A stretch of DNA of 64,000 bases from an uncultured Lachnospiraceae bacterium (GTDB lineage: Bacteria; Bacillota; Clostridia; Lachnospirales; Lachnospiraceae), in the NCBI GenBank assembly GCA_934309145.1, contig CAKRCW010000004.1:1-64000 (forward strand), written 5' to 3'. The notes beneath the pieces are model-generated. The model saw nothing but the letters and a program-made list of their open reading frames with translations, was not told the origin of the DNA and did not search any database. The stretch's first letter is position 1; every line of letters begins with the position of its first letter. The position numbers were made by a program, and so were the translations under genes. Shown here piece after piece: positions 40,857 through 49,200 of the stretch.

Positions 40857-42452
40857 ATGTCTACAAGTAAAAACAACAAAAAAATGAGTTTAATGAGGAT
40901 AAGCAGTTTAATATGCGTATTTTCGAGTGTCGTTGTATTGGGAGGATGCAGCTTAGTTAAAAAAGAGCAAGAACCTCACAACAATACCTCAACTATTATA
41001 AGCACAAGTAGTGATGCAGATGCAACCATCACTGATGCAGCAATAGAACAACAGGAGGAATATGACTCTGCACTTTATGAAGAAAAATACAAAGAGCTTT
41101 TGACGGAAGTATATAAAAATGGAACATTAAGTATATGTCAATCTCATTTAGCTTCAGCAAATCAGAGTGCTGAGGATAGAGAGGATTGTGGAATCAGTCA
41201 ATATGAAGCTGGTGCTGAAAGTTATTACTATTCTATATATGATATAGATGGCGATAATCGTGAGGAGTTATTGCTTGCATGGGAGGATTACTACAATGCA
41301 TATTCAAGTGGTCAGACTTACGTAGAGATATTGCAGTATGATGAGACTGACGACAATATAAAACACGAGGCGGTTATACCTCTTAACAAACAGCCAATGA
41401 TATATTATGGCACATCTACATATTATACCTATGGACTAACCATTTATGACAATGGAACAATTTTGGCAGAGGCATTATGGTTTAATTTAGGAAATGGAGA
41501 ATATGTACAGCAATATTCATATGATAAAGCGGATGATACATATGTCAAAAAATTTGACCGGGAATCAAAATCAGATTTTGCATCAACCGATTCGGATGTA
41601 ATTGATTTGTGGGATAAAAATCAATTTCCGCAGCTTGATATATATGATTATGAAACCGGCTCATATTATTCTCTTGTATTTCCTGACGAATACGATTTAG
41701 ATGGAGATGGTAAGTTGTATTACAAATTTCCAAATAATGAGCATATGCCTGATATGTCATCAGACATGCAGCTATCGTTATGGCAGGATATAGACAACAT
41801 AAGTGAGGTGGATGCTCCCGATGACAGTATAAATCACATAGTTGATTTACCATGGTACAGCATAAATGATTACATAACTAACGGAGAGCAAAATGAATAT
41901 CTGCCGGATAGAGATACCTGCTATAGTAATTTAATAGATAAGTATACAGAGGATTGCTTTTTAGCGGTTTCAAGTCAATCATCAAACAACCATTTTTATT
42001 CTACATATGATTTGAATAACGATGGTGTTACGGAGCTTATATTAGGAGTGACCGACAGCTATGAAAATTCAAATGCATCCATTTCAGGATTAAGAATATA
42101 TACATGGGAAAATAACAGGGCTTACTTAATTGTATATGAGTATGATTATATGTTAGCTGGCTTAGGCAGATATACGATATATAAAAATGGGTTTAGCTGT
42201 GTTGCCCAGACAGGTACAGGAACTCTGGCATATGATTATTATGAGCTCCCCGAATTTGGAACCAGCTTAAAGCCTATAGAATCACTGGCTTATGAATCTG
42301 ATACAATGGTTACACTCTTTTACCATTACGATGGAAGATATCAGTTTCAGGAAAACAAGACAGAGATATCTGAGGAAGAATATAATAATATGGTAAATAG
42401 TTATGAGGAATTTGTACCTGAATTAAATGTAATCTATATCCCGACATTTTAA
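40857..42452 (+). CDS. Putative lipoprotein with Asp-rich calcium-loop-like motifs
   Basis: 531 residues. A basic N-terminus and hydrophobic segment end in the lipobox VLGGC with Cys31, the predicted lipidation site. Residues 33-75 are a Ser/Thr/Gln/Glu-rich linker. Three Asp loops of EF-hand or FG-GAP type are visible: YDIDGDNREELL, YDLDGDGKLYY and YDLNNDGVTELI. The first and third begin beta strands in two similar halves, suggesting an internal duplication. TAGGAGAT lies before ATG 40857. Last gene of the palindrome-controlled operon. Exported, surface-anchored; function unknown. Confidence 0.78.
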   Translation: MSTSKNNKKMSLMRISSLICVFSSVVVLGGCSLVKKEQEPHNNTSTIISTSSDADATITDAAIEQQEEYDSALYEEKYKELLTEVYKNGTLSICQSHLASANQSAEDREDCGISQYEAGAESYYYSIYDIDGDNREELLLAWEDYYNAYSSGQTYVEILQYDETDDNIKHEAVIPLNKQPMIYYGTSTYYTYGLTIYDNGTILAEALWFNLGNGEYVQQYSYDKADDTYVKKFDRESKSDFASTDSDVIDLWDKNQFPQLDIYDYETGSYYSLVFPDEYDLDGDGKLYYKFPNNEHMPDMSSDMQLSLWQDIDNISEVDAPDDSINHIVDLPWYSINDYITNGEQNEYLPDRDTCYSNLIDKYTEDCFLAVSSQSSNNHFYSTYDLNNDGVTELILGVTDSYENSNASISGLRIYTWENNRAYLIVYEYDYMLAGLGRYTIYKNGFSCVAQTGTGTLAYDYYELPEFGTSLKPIESLAYESDTMVTLFYHYDGRYQFQENKTEISEEEYNNMVNSYEEFVPELNVIYIPTF

Positions 42453-42671
42453 GTTCTATACAGAGCTTATTTAATATACGATTAGCTATTTTTTACCTCT
42501 ACTTATAGTAGCATAAATTATAGATTTATCTGATGCAAAATACATTATTTATGCTACAAAAATATACACCGATGCTCCAAAAACAAACTTTACATTTATG
42601 TTAATTTCTACTATGCTGTATATATGTCTTGAATAACCGTTCGGATTATTTATACAGCAAAGGAGAAATTA
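42453..42671 (+). other. Intergenic region with promoter-like element
   Basis: AT-rich spacer. TTGAAT (42629-42634) and TATACA (42651-42656) with a 16-base spacer make a weak promoter, enclosed by an 8-base inverted repeat (GCTGTATA at 42615-42622, TATACAGC at 42651-42658). A CCG-TT-CGG core sits in the middle. AAAGGAG follows. It would drive the fragmentary frames at 42672 and 42816. Confidence 0.4.
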
Positions 42672-42737
42672 ATGATTAAAAACAACACATTTTCTACAGT
42701 AGGGGAGTTGGAAGAAGCTCTTCATAAGTCGCGGTAA
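42672..42737 (+). pseudogene. 21-codon fragment, probable 5' end of a broken gene
   Basis: ATG 42672 has AAAGGAG 8 bases upstream, so the start looks genuine, but the frame stops at TAA after 21 codons (MIKNNTFSTVGELEEALHKS...). The next 80 bases have no continuous frame up to the nuclease/transposase remnant. It could be the head of the same decayed gene or of another. Confidence 0.35.
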
Positions 42738-42815
42738 CTCATATTTTACCAAATCAAAATATAATGCTTAAGGGTTCGTCTTTATTTATAATGGATATAG
42801 TTGTTAGATTAGAGT

Positions 42816-43442
42816 ATGTCGTGTTATTCGGCAGATTTACTTTTGAGACAATATGAACAAATACGAGCACAGGTTGGAAAACAATTTAATTATTCAAAGA
42901 TGAATAAAGTATATACGATTATAATATATGAAAATACAGATGGGAGTGAAACTCTATCTCCTGTATATAGAGCATTTCACGAGCCGAACATGAAAAATAT
43001 TTATGTACACCATGGGAAAACAACATTTGATAGTGGATTGTCCATTGAATTATTACAGGAATTTTATCTTATTCCTCTTGACGTATTTCGTATAAATGGT
43101 TATGCTAAAAATGATGATAGGCTTACTGCATGGTTATCGTTATTATCAACAAAGTATGTCAGTGAGGCAGAAATATTGATAGATAAGTATCCATGGTTTG
43201 AGGAAATATTTATTGAGATGTCAGAGTATATGCATAAACCAGAGGAGGTGTTATCTATGTTTTCAGAAGCACTTAGAATAATGGATGAGAATACGGCTTT
43301 ATATATGATTGATGAGATGAAGAATGAAATATCAGAACAAAATGAAAAAATAGATAGTCTTGAGAATGAAAATAAGGCACAGCGGGATTTGATTGCTAAT
43401 TTGCAGGCACAGCTTGATATGTACAAGATTAATGACAAGTAA
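42816..43442 (+). pseudogene. Rpn-type PD-(D/E)XK nuclease/transposase, C-terminal remnant
   Basis: 208 residues that resemble the C-terminal half of Rpn-family (PD-(D/E)XK nuclease family transposase) proteins: MNKVYTIIIYEN, then a His-rich turn, SIELLQEFYLIPLDVFR, and a Glu-rich coiled coil at the end (ISEQNEKIDSLENENKAQRD). The N-terminal nuclease domain with its catalytic residues is missing; the preceding frame is closed by a stop a few codons up, and no ribosome binding site precedes ATG 42816. Probably an inactive remnant. It marks a zone of mobile-element activity next to the accessory operon. Confidence 0.6.
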
Positions 43443-43541
43443 GAAATTAAAACTTTATAATGAATAATAATGGAAGTGTTTTTCGTATTTAGACATATAT
43501 AATATGAAAAATACTTCTTTTTTTGAGACTATTTAATGTCC

Positions 43542-43571
43542 TTGCTATTACCACTTTATATATGGTATGAT
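43542..43571 (+). promoter_or_regulatory. Candidate promoter of the YkgJ-type gene
   Basis: TTGCTA (43542-43547) and TATGAT (43566-43571), 18-base spacer, 41 bases before ATG 43613. Both hexamers deviate from consensus. The mtnN-luxS genes lie downstream and may be co-transcribed. Confidence 0.45.
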
Positions 43572-43612
43572 TGTCACAGTAAATTTTGATGAAGAGTAAG
43601 GGAGATACAGCG

Positions 43613-44350
43613 ATGATACGCGAATGTAGTCTGGATGAGATATCCGATGGACGAACTTACAGAGAAAACGATATGGTAAAGGCAGACACGGCAGGCTGTG
43701 ATGGATGTTTCAAATGCTGCACAGGAATGGGGCAGTCCATAATACTTGATCCATTTGATGTGTGGATATTAAAATGCTTTGCCGGGGATGGCAGGATGAC
43801 GTTTGAGCAGCTTATGGCTGCGGGAAAGCTTGAGCTTAATATGGCAGATGGACTTATTTTGCCTAACCTTTGCATGGGAAAGAATGATAAATGCTCATTT
43901 TTAAATGATTCGGGAAGATGTATGATTCATAGTGTCAGACCAAGCATATGCAGGTTATTTCCACTTGGAAGAGTGTATGATGAAGCTGGGAATTTTTCAT
44001 ATTTCCTGCAGACAGGTGAGTGCGTGAAGGAAAACAGAGCAAAAATAAAGGTGAAAAAGTGGATTCAGATAAAATGCCCTGAGCAAAACCGAAGCTTCAT
44101 AATAAACTGGCATGATTTTATAAAAAATGCAAGAGAAAAGATGCACGAATATAAGAAGAGCGGAAGAGGAGAAAAGCTACAGGAACTTGCTATGTATGTA
44201 CTCAATGAATTTTATGTATCAGATATCGTAACGGACAGTTCTGATGATGGAATTGCGGCTTCGCACGATGATGAAAAATACATAAGCCGTGTGTATGAAA
44301 TTTTGTGCGATAAAATACATAATGCCAGAGAGAAGATAGAAGCATTTTAG
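43613..44350 (+). CDS. YkgJ family cysteine cluster protein
   Basis: 245 residues. Typical spaced cysteines of the YkgJ/CxxCxxCC family are visible: CDGCFKCCTGMG near residue 29, CMGKNDKCSFL, GRCMIHSVRPSICRLFPLG and GECVKE, likely binding zinc or an iron-sulfur cluster. The C-terminal 90 residues are helical. AAGGGAG lies 7 bases before ATG 43613; ATG 43586 upstream is less likely. Reaction unknown. It is followed after 32 bases by mtnN. Confidence 0.85.
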   Translation: MIRECSLDEISDGRTYRENDMVKADTAGCDGCFKCCTGMGQSIILDPFDVWILKCFAGDGRMTFEQLMAAGKLELNMADGLILPNLCMGKNDKCSFLNDSGRCMIHSVRPSICRLFPLGRVYDEAGNFSYFLQTGECVKENRAKIKVKKWIQIKCPEQNRSFIINWHDFIKNAREKMHEYKKSGRGEKLQELAMYVLNEFYVSDIVTDSSDDGIAASHDDEKYISRVYEILCDKIHNAREKIEAF

Positions 44351-44382
44351 ATTTAACAGATGATATATAGGAGGAAATAACT

Positions 44383-45075
44383 ATGATAGGAATAATAGGA
44401 GCTATGGATGAGGAGGTAAGCCGCCTTAAGGAGGAAATGCAGGAGGTTACCATAAAAACCAAAGCATCTATGGATTTTTATAAGGGAACAATGGAGGGGA
44501 AGGATGTTGTTGTTGTACGTTCGGGAATAGGCAAGGTCAATGCGGGAATATGTACTCAGATACTTGTTGATGAGTATGGTGTTGACGCTGTTGTTAATAC
44601 AGGAATTGCCGGAAGCCTTAATACAGATATAGATATAGGTGATATTGTGTTATCAACTGATGCACTTCAGCACGATATGGACGCTACCGGATTCGGGTAT
44701 GAGCCAGGAGTTATTCCAAGAATGGAAAAGTCAGTATTTGTGGCAGATGAGAGACTTCGCACATTAGCTAAGGACTGCTGTGAGAGAGTAAATCCTGATA
44801 TAAATGTATTTGAGGGCAGAGTGGTGAGTGGTGATCAGTTCATATCAGATAAGGATAAAAAGAATTATATCTTAGATACATTTCAGGGATATTGCACAGA
44901 GATGGAGGGCGCTGCAATCGCACAGGCTGCATATCTTAACAACATTCCATTTCTTATAATAAGGGCGATATCTGATAAGGCAGACGACAGTGCAACCGAG
45001 GATTATCCTACATTTGAGAAAAAAGCAATTATGCACAGCGTTAATCTTATGCGTGAAATGATTAAGAATATATAA
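44383..45075 (+). CDS. mtnN: 5'-methylthioadenosine/S-adenosylhomocysteine nucleosidase
   Basis: 230 residues. Cleaves adenine from methylthioadenosine and S-adenosylhomocysteine, in the activated methyl cycle. Motifs: MIGIIGAMDEEVSRLKEEM at the start, VVVVRSGIGKVNAGICTQILVDEYG, VNTGIAGSL, and the catalytic Asp region FLIIRAISDKADDSA. TAGGAGG lies 8 bases before ATG 44383. LuxS, which uses the product ribosylhomocysteine, follows after 24 bases. Confidence 0.95.
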   Translation: MIGIIGAMDEEVSRLKEEMQEVTIKTKASMDFYKGTMEGKDVVVVRSGIGKVNAGICTQILVDEYGVDAVVNTGIAGSLNTDIDIGDIVLSTDALQHDMDATGFGYEPGVIPRMEKSVFVADERLRTLAKDCCERVNPDINVFEGRVVSGDQFISDKDKKNYILDTFQGYCTEMEGAAIAQAAYLNNIPFLIIRAISDKADDSATEDYPTFEKKAIMHSVNLMREMIKNI

Positions 45076-45099
45076 ATCGATATAAGGAGAGTGTTTTAT

Positions 45100-45579
45100 A
45101 TGGAAAAAATAGCAAGCTTCACAATAGACCACACAAAGCTGTTTCCCGGAGTGTATGTTTCAAGGAAGGATAATGTAAATGGAAATGTTATCACAACCTT
45201 TGATATAAGAATGACAAGACCTAATTATGAGCCTGTAATGAACACTGCTGAGGTTCACACCATAGAACATCTTGCAGCGACTTTTTTGAGAAACCATGAG
45301 ACATATGGCGGAAAGGTAATATATTTTGGACCTATGGGCTGCAGAACAGGATTTTATCTTATTCTTTCAGGTGATTATGAGTCGAAGGATATAATACCTC
45401 TTATGAATGAATTATATACATTTATGAGTGAGTTTTATGATGATGTGCCAGGTGCAAGTGCCAGAGACTGTGGAAACTACTTAGATATGAATCTTCCTAT
45501 GGCAAGATATTTAAGTAAAAAATTCCTTGATGAGGTTCTTTTTGACATATCTGATGAGAGACTTGTATACCCTGATTAA
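45100..45579 (+). CDS. luxS: S-ribosylhomocysteine lyase LuxS
   Basis: 159 residues. Converts S-ribosylhomocysteine to homocysteine and the AI-2 precursor DPD. Metal site HTIEH (His53 and His57) with a Cys in ARDCGNYLDMN; the catalytic Cys is in FGPMGCRTGFYLILSG. ATG 45100 is chosen with AAGGAGA 9 bases upstream; a GTG at 45091 is weaker. Downstream of mtnN in the expected order. The 3' flank carries an unusual alternative-hairpin structure. Confidence 0.95.
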   Translation: MEKIASFTIDHTKLFPGVYVSRKDNVNGNVITTFDIRMTRPNYEPVMNTAEVHTIEHLAATFLRNHETYGGKVIYFGPMGCRTGFYLILSGDYESKDIIPLMNELYTFMSEFYDDVPGASARDCGNYLDMNLPMARYLSKKFLDEVLFDISDERLVYPD

Positions 45580-45607
45580 TGAATAATTATAATATATTTA
45601 TAAATCT

Positions 45608-45655
45608 ATAAGCTCAAATGCAACAATATACATTTGAGCTTATTTGTTGCATTTT
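45608..45655 (+). terminator. Hairpin with alternative pairing downstream of luxS
   Basis: Stem 1: ATAAGCTCAAATG (45608-45620) with CATTTGAGCTTAT (45631-45643), perfect 13 bases. Stem 2: AAATGCAACAA (45616-45626) with TTGTTGCATTT (45644-45654), perfect 11 bases. The stems share 45616-45620, so they exclude each other, or the loop of stem 1 pairs downstream as a pseudoknot. The T-tract is poor. Most likely the luxS terminator. Confidence 0.7.
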
Positions 45656-45728
45656 GATTAAAGTATTGACCTTCATATCATAAAAGGATAAAATTAAATT
45701 CACATCAAAATAATAAGGGGGTTTTGGC

Positions 45729-45974
45729 ATGGGAAATAAGAAACAAGTGGATAAAGACCATGATATGAAGACTGACATGAAAGCTGATTTAGAAATTCTT
45801 GAGCAGAAGTATAAGACATATTATAATCAGGTGTTAGTTAAGGAACAACCGTTTTATCATCGGGGTATGACCGACGAGGAGGTTACCAGAGAGCAGGATT
45901 ATCTGAATGGCAATCTTAAGGCTTTCTATGAAGGAAGATATATGCCATTGTGGAAACAGATTTGGTTTAAGTAA
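45729..45974 (+). CDS. Small uncharacterised protein (81 aa)
   Basis: 81 residues, charged and predicted helical, soluble (DLEILEQKYKTYYNQVL, then RGMTDEEVTREQDYLNGNLKAFYEGRYMPLWKQIW). AAGGGGG lies before ATG 45729. Unrecognised. It stands between the luxS terminator and the large surface protein gene and has an isolated transcript. It could be a small cytosolic regulator; this is a guess. Confidence 0.65.
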   Translation: MGNKKQVDKDHDMKTDMKADLEILEQKYKTYYNQVLVKEQPFYHRGMTDEEVTREQDYLNGNLKAFYEGRYMPLWKQIWFK

Positions 45975-46276
45975 GCTTTCTCTCTTAAGTATAATTAATT
46001 TTTTTCCGATATATTTCTTGGATGAATGATTCATTTGAATTCCATTTGTAAAAGTACAAAATAGAGATATTTAATCCGCACATACACCATATTTTGTGTA
46101 AAAATATAAATAGTTATTCCATTTTATCATGTAATGTGATATTATTTAAAAATAATATGAATAATTGTGTGTATTTATAATTATTTATATATAACAATAA
46201 ACGTGAAGAGAATGACAAGAATATAAATTATATTTTCAGAAAGGACATCCCTACACAGGGATATTGAGGTGGGATA
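45975..46276 (+). other. AT-rich upstream region of the giant surface protein
   Basis: No gene seen. A TATAAT lies at 46176-46181 without a clear -35. Close to the start codon is a hairpin, ATCCCT (46247-46252) with AGGGAT (46257-46262), loop ACAC, directly before the ribosome binding site GAGGTGGG. It could modulate translation of the following gene. Confidence 0.5.
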
Positions 46277-49200
46277 ATGAATTTGAAGGACAAGCTCATT
46301 CGAAGATTACTTGATTTCGGGAAAAAACACAGGCTGATGGTATATCCGACACTTGCATTGGTGGCAATTATCAGTGCTGTTTCGCATGCTGTATATTGGG
46401 GCAAGGGCAATGGAAAGAGACTGATGGCATCAGTTATGATAGTTGCACTTCTTATTACTCAGTCACTGTTCCTTACATCATCTGCTGCCGGAGATGATGA
46501 GACAGCTTTGGAGGAAAACGGAAGTGTTGCAAGTGAAAGTGATGCAGTTTATGATATGGAGCTTATGACACAAAATGCAGATGTTCCTGTTTTATATAGT
46601 CAGGATGATTCTATTACGGTTAAGTATTTATTTGTTACTAAAGAGCAGACCTTGATAGCCAAGGAGCTTGGTTCTGCTACTGTACAGAAGAATGATGGTG
46701 GTACATATACTGTTAATCTATCAACAGATAAGGCGGATTTGGCATTCGGGGATTCATCTCAGAGTAGCAATTTTACGTTCTCCGAATGGTATACAGATAT
46801 TAGCTGCACGGGAACACCATTGCCTGGAACATCAGTTGAGCTAAGTGAAGGGGATTCTTCTATAGTTAATGGTGTATATAACGTTTATTTCACGGCAACC
46901 AGAACACAATATCCACTTAAGATAATGGATGGTGATGCACAGATAAAGACTGCCTATATACCGGTTTCAGGAGAACAGGGTGTAATTAATCCAAGTGTAT
47001 CATATACGGTTAGCAATGCAGCAGAATATAATGCATATAAGACCGGCTATAAATATGCAGGACTTAGATATAATGGAGCCTTATATACAGAGACAAGCAA
47101 CATCACTATTGCACCTACAGGATATGTTGACGCAATTGCAATGTCAGTTGATTATGAGGCGTATGAGCTGCCTGTAACTTTTGATAGTCAGACTGCATCT
47201 AATTCAGATAAAAACATTGTAGTTTCAGGTAATAGTACTATAACTGTTGATTGTACATATGGACAGACAGTTACACTTCCAAGCAGTACAATGAATGATA
47301 ATGTATCCAGTGAGGCATATTATATAGCTGAGTGGGATATAAATGGAACTAAGTATAAACCTGGCACAGAGATTAATACAGCAGAACTTTTTGAAGCCAA
47401 GTCTGATTTGAAGGAAGATCCTAATATAATGCCATATACTGTAAAAGCTGTATGGGAGTATAAGAATGTAAAGCTTGCAACAGCAGATACAGATGTAGTA
47501 TCAATTGGAGACAGTGCTGCAACTATAACTACTACATATGGAGATACACTCAGTGCAGGTATAAATGCTATTTATCTGACAGATGAGGATGGAACAAAGT
47601 TTAACTATTCAATATCAGATGATGATAGCAGAAAGCTTGCTCAGTATGGCCTGAGCTATAGTATTGGTGCAACGTCTAATCAGAATAACGGAGTGACATT
47701 CCTTTCAACTAATTATGTTAGTGATGTTACAACTGGTGTGACAATTACACTTAATGTTACTGATGATAATAAGAGTGGGGATACATTCTCATTCCCGATA
47801 ACTATAGTTGTAAATCCAAGACCTATATCAATCGTTCCAGAATCAGTTAAAAGTTCTAATGGTAAGGATGCACCTACAAAGCAGTATGATGGACTTACAA
47901 ATATAGATGTTCAGGGAACTGCTTCGTTAGATGGGGTTCTTAGTGGAGACGCTTCAAATGTTAATGTTACATTTGAACAGTCTGCTGAACTTGACTCTGC
48001 TGATGCAGGTACTGGAAAGGCAATAACATTATCTAATGTCGCTCTTAATGGAACGGTAGCCAACAAATATGTCATAAAGGGTATGGCAGATGGCAGCAGC
48101 AGACTTACTATAGATGGAATTGGTACAGTTGAAAAGAGAACACTTTCAATAGTTATGAGTCTTGCAGATGGCGAGTCAGATGAGATTTATTTTGGAGAAA
48201 ATACACCGGATTATGTATTGGAGCTTACAGCGGATAGTGTGACTAAGCTTTCGACAGCAGACCAGTCAACCTATGCAGCCATGGATTCAACAGAATTTAT
48301 AAGACAATATATAGGATTTACAGGTTATAATACAGCAAGAACAGAGTACAGTAATCCTGGAACATATACAATAAGTCCTGCAATTGACAGTACAGGTAAG
48401 AATTATACAGTTGATGCAAGTGGATTGTCGCAGTCATTTACGGTACTTAGATTGGATGGTAAGTCAGAATATATCTTAACTGGAGATTTATATGGAGGAT
48501 ATTACAAAGGACTTACAATATCACCTACTAATGGATATACAATGATAAGAAGATTAGCTGGTGGAGAGGATGATATAAAAGAGGGTACTGATCCTGCTGC
48601 TGTTAAGAGTCTTGGCTGGTCATCAAGTATAAGCATTGAGGACATGACAAATGGAACAATAAGATTCCAGATGATGTCAGCCTCAGGTGCAATTACCAAG
48701 ATAGTTACATTGACAGGTATCAATGTTGATACTAAGGGACCTGTATTACAGAAGGTTGCAGTTTCACCAACCTCAATAAAGGAATACATAAAAGAATTTG
48801 GATTTGGTTCTTATTATCATTCAAGAGATGGTATAGAGAATATTAATATAACAGTTTACTACACATCTGATGAGAGTGCATGTAAGACTTTGCATTATTA
48901 CTTTGTTGATGACAGTGGAGTATCTGGGGCAGAGACACAAGTAGCATTTAACTCAATCAAGGATGGAGATTATTATGTAGCCACATTTAATATAGGTACA
49001 TCTCTTAATCAGCGAGGTCAGCTTGTTGTTTATGCAGATAATGAGGCAACAAATCAGTCAATTAGAAATAAAATAAAATTGGATGATTTCTCTGACCTAA
49101 GCACTGACAAAGATTATTATGAGTGGATGATCGAGAATAATATAGAGAGTGCAGACATTGTAGTTACAACACTTGATGGACAGACAGCAGTTACAAGTGA

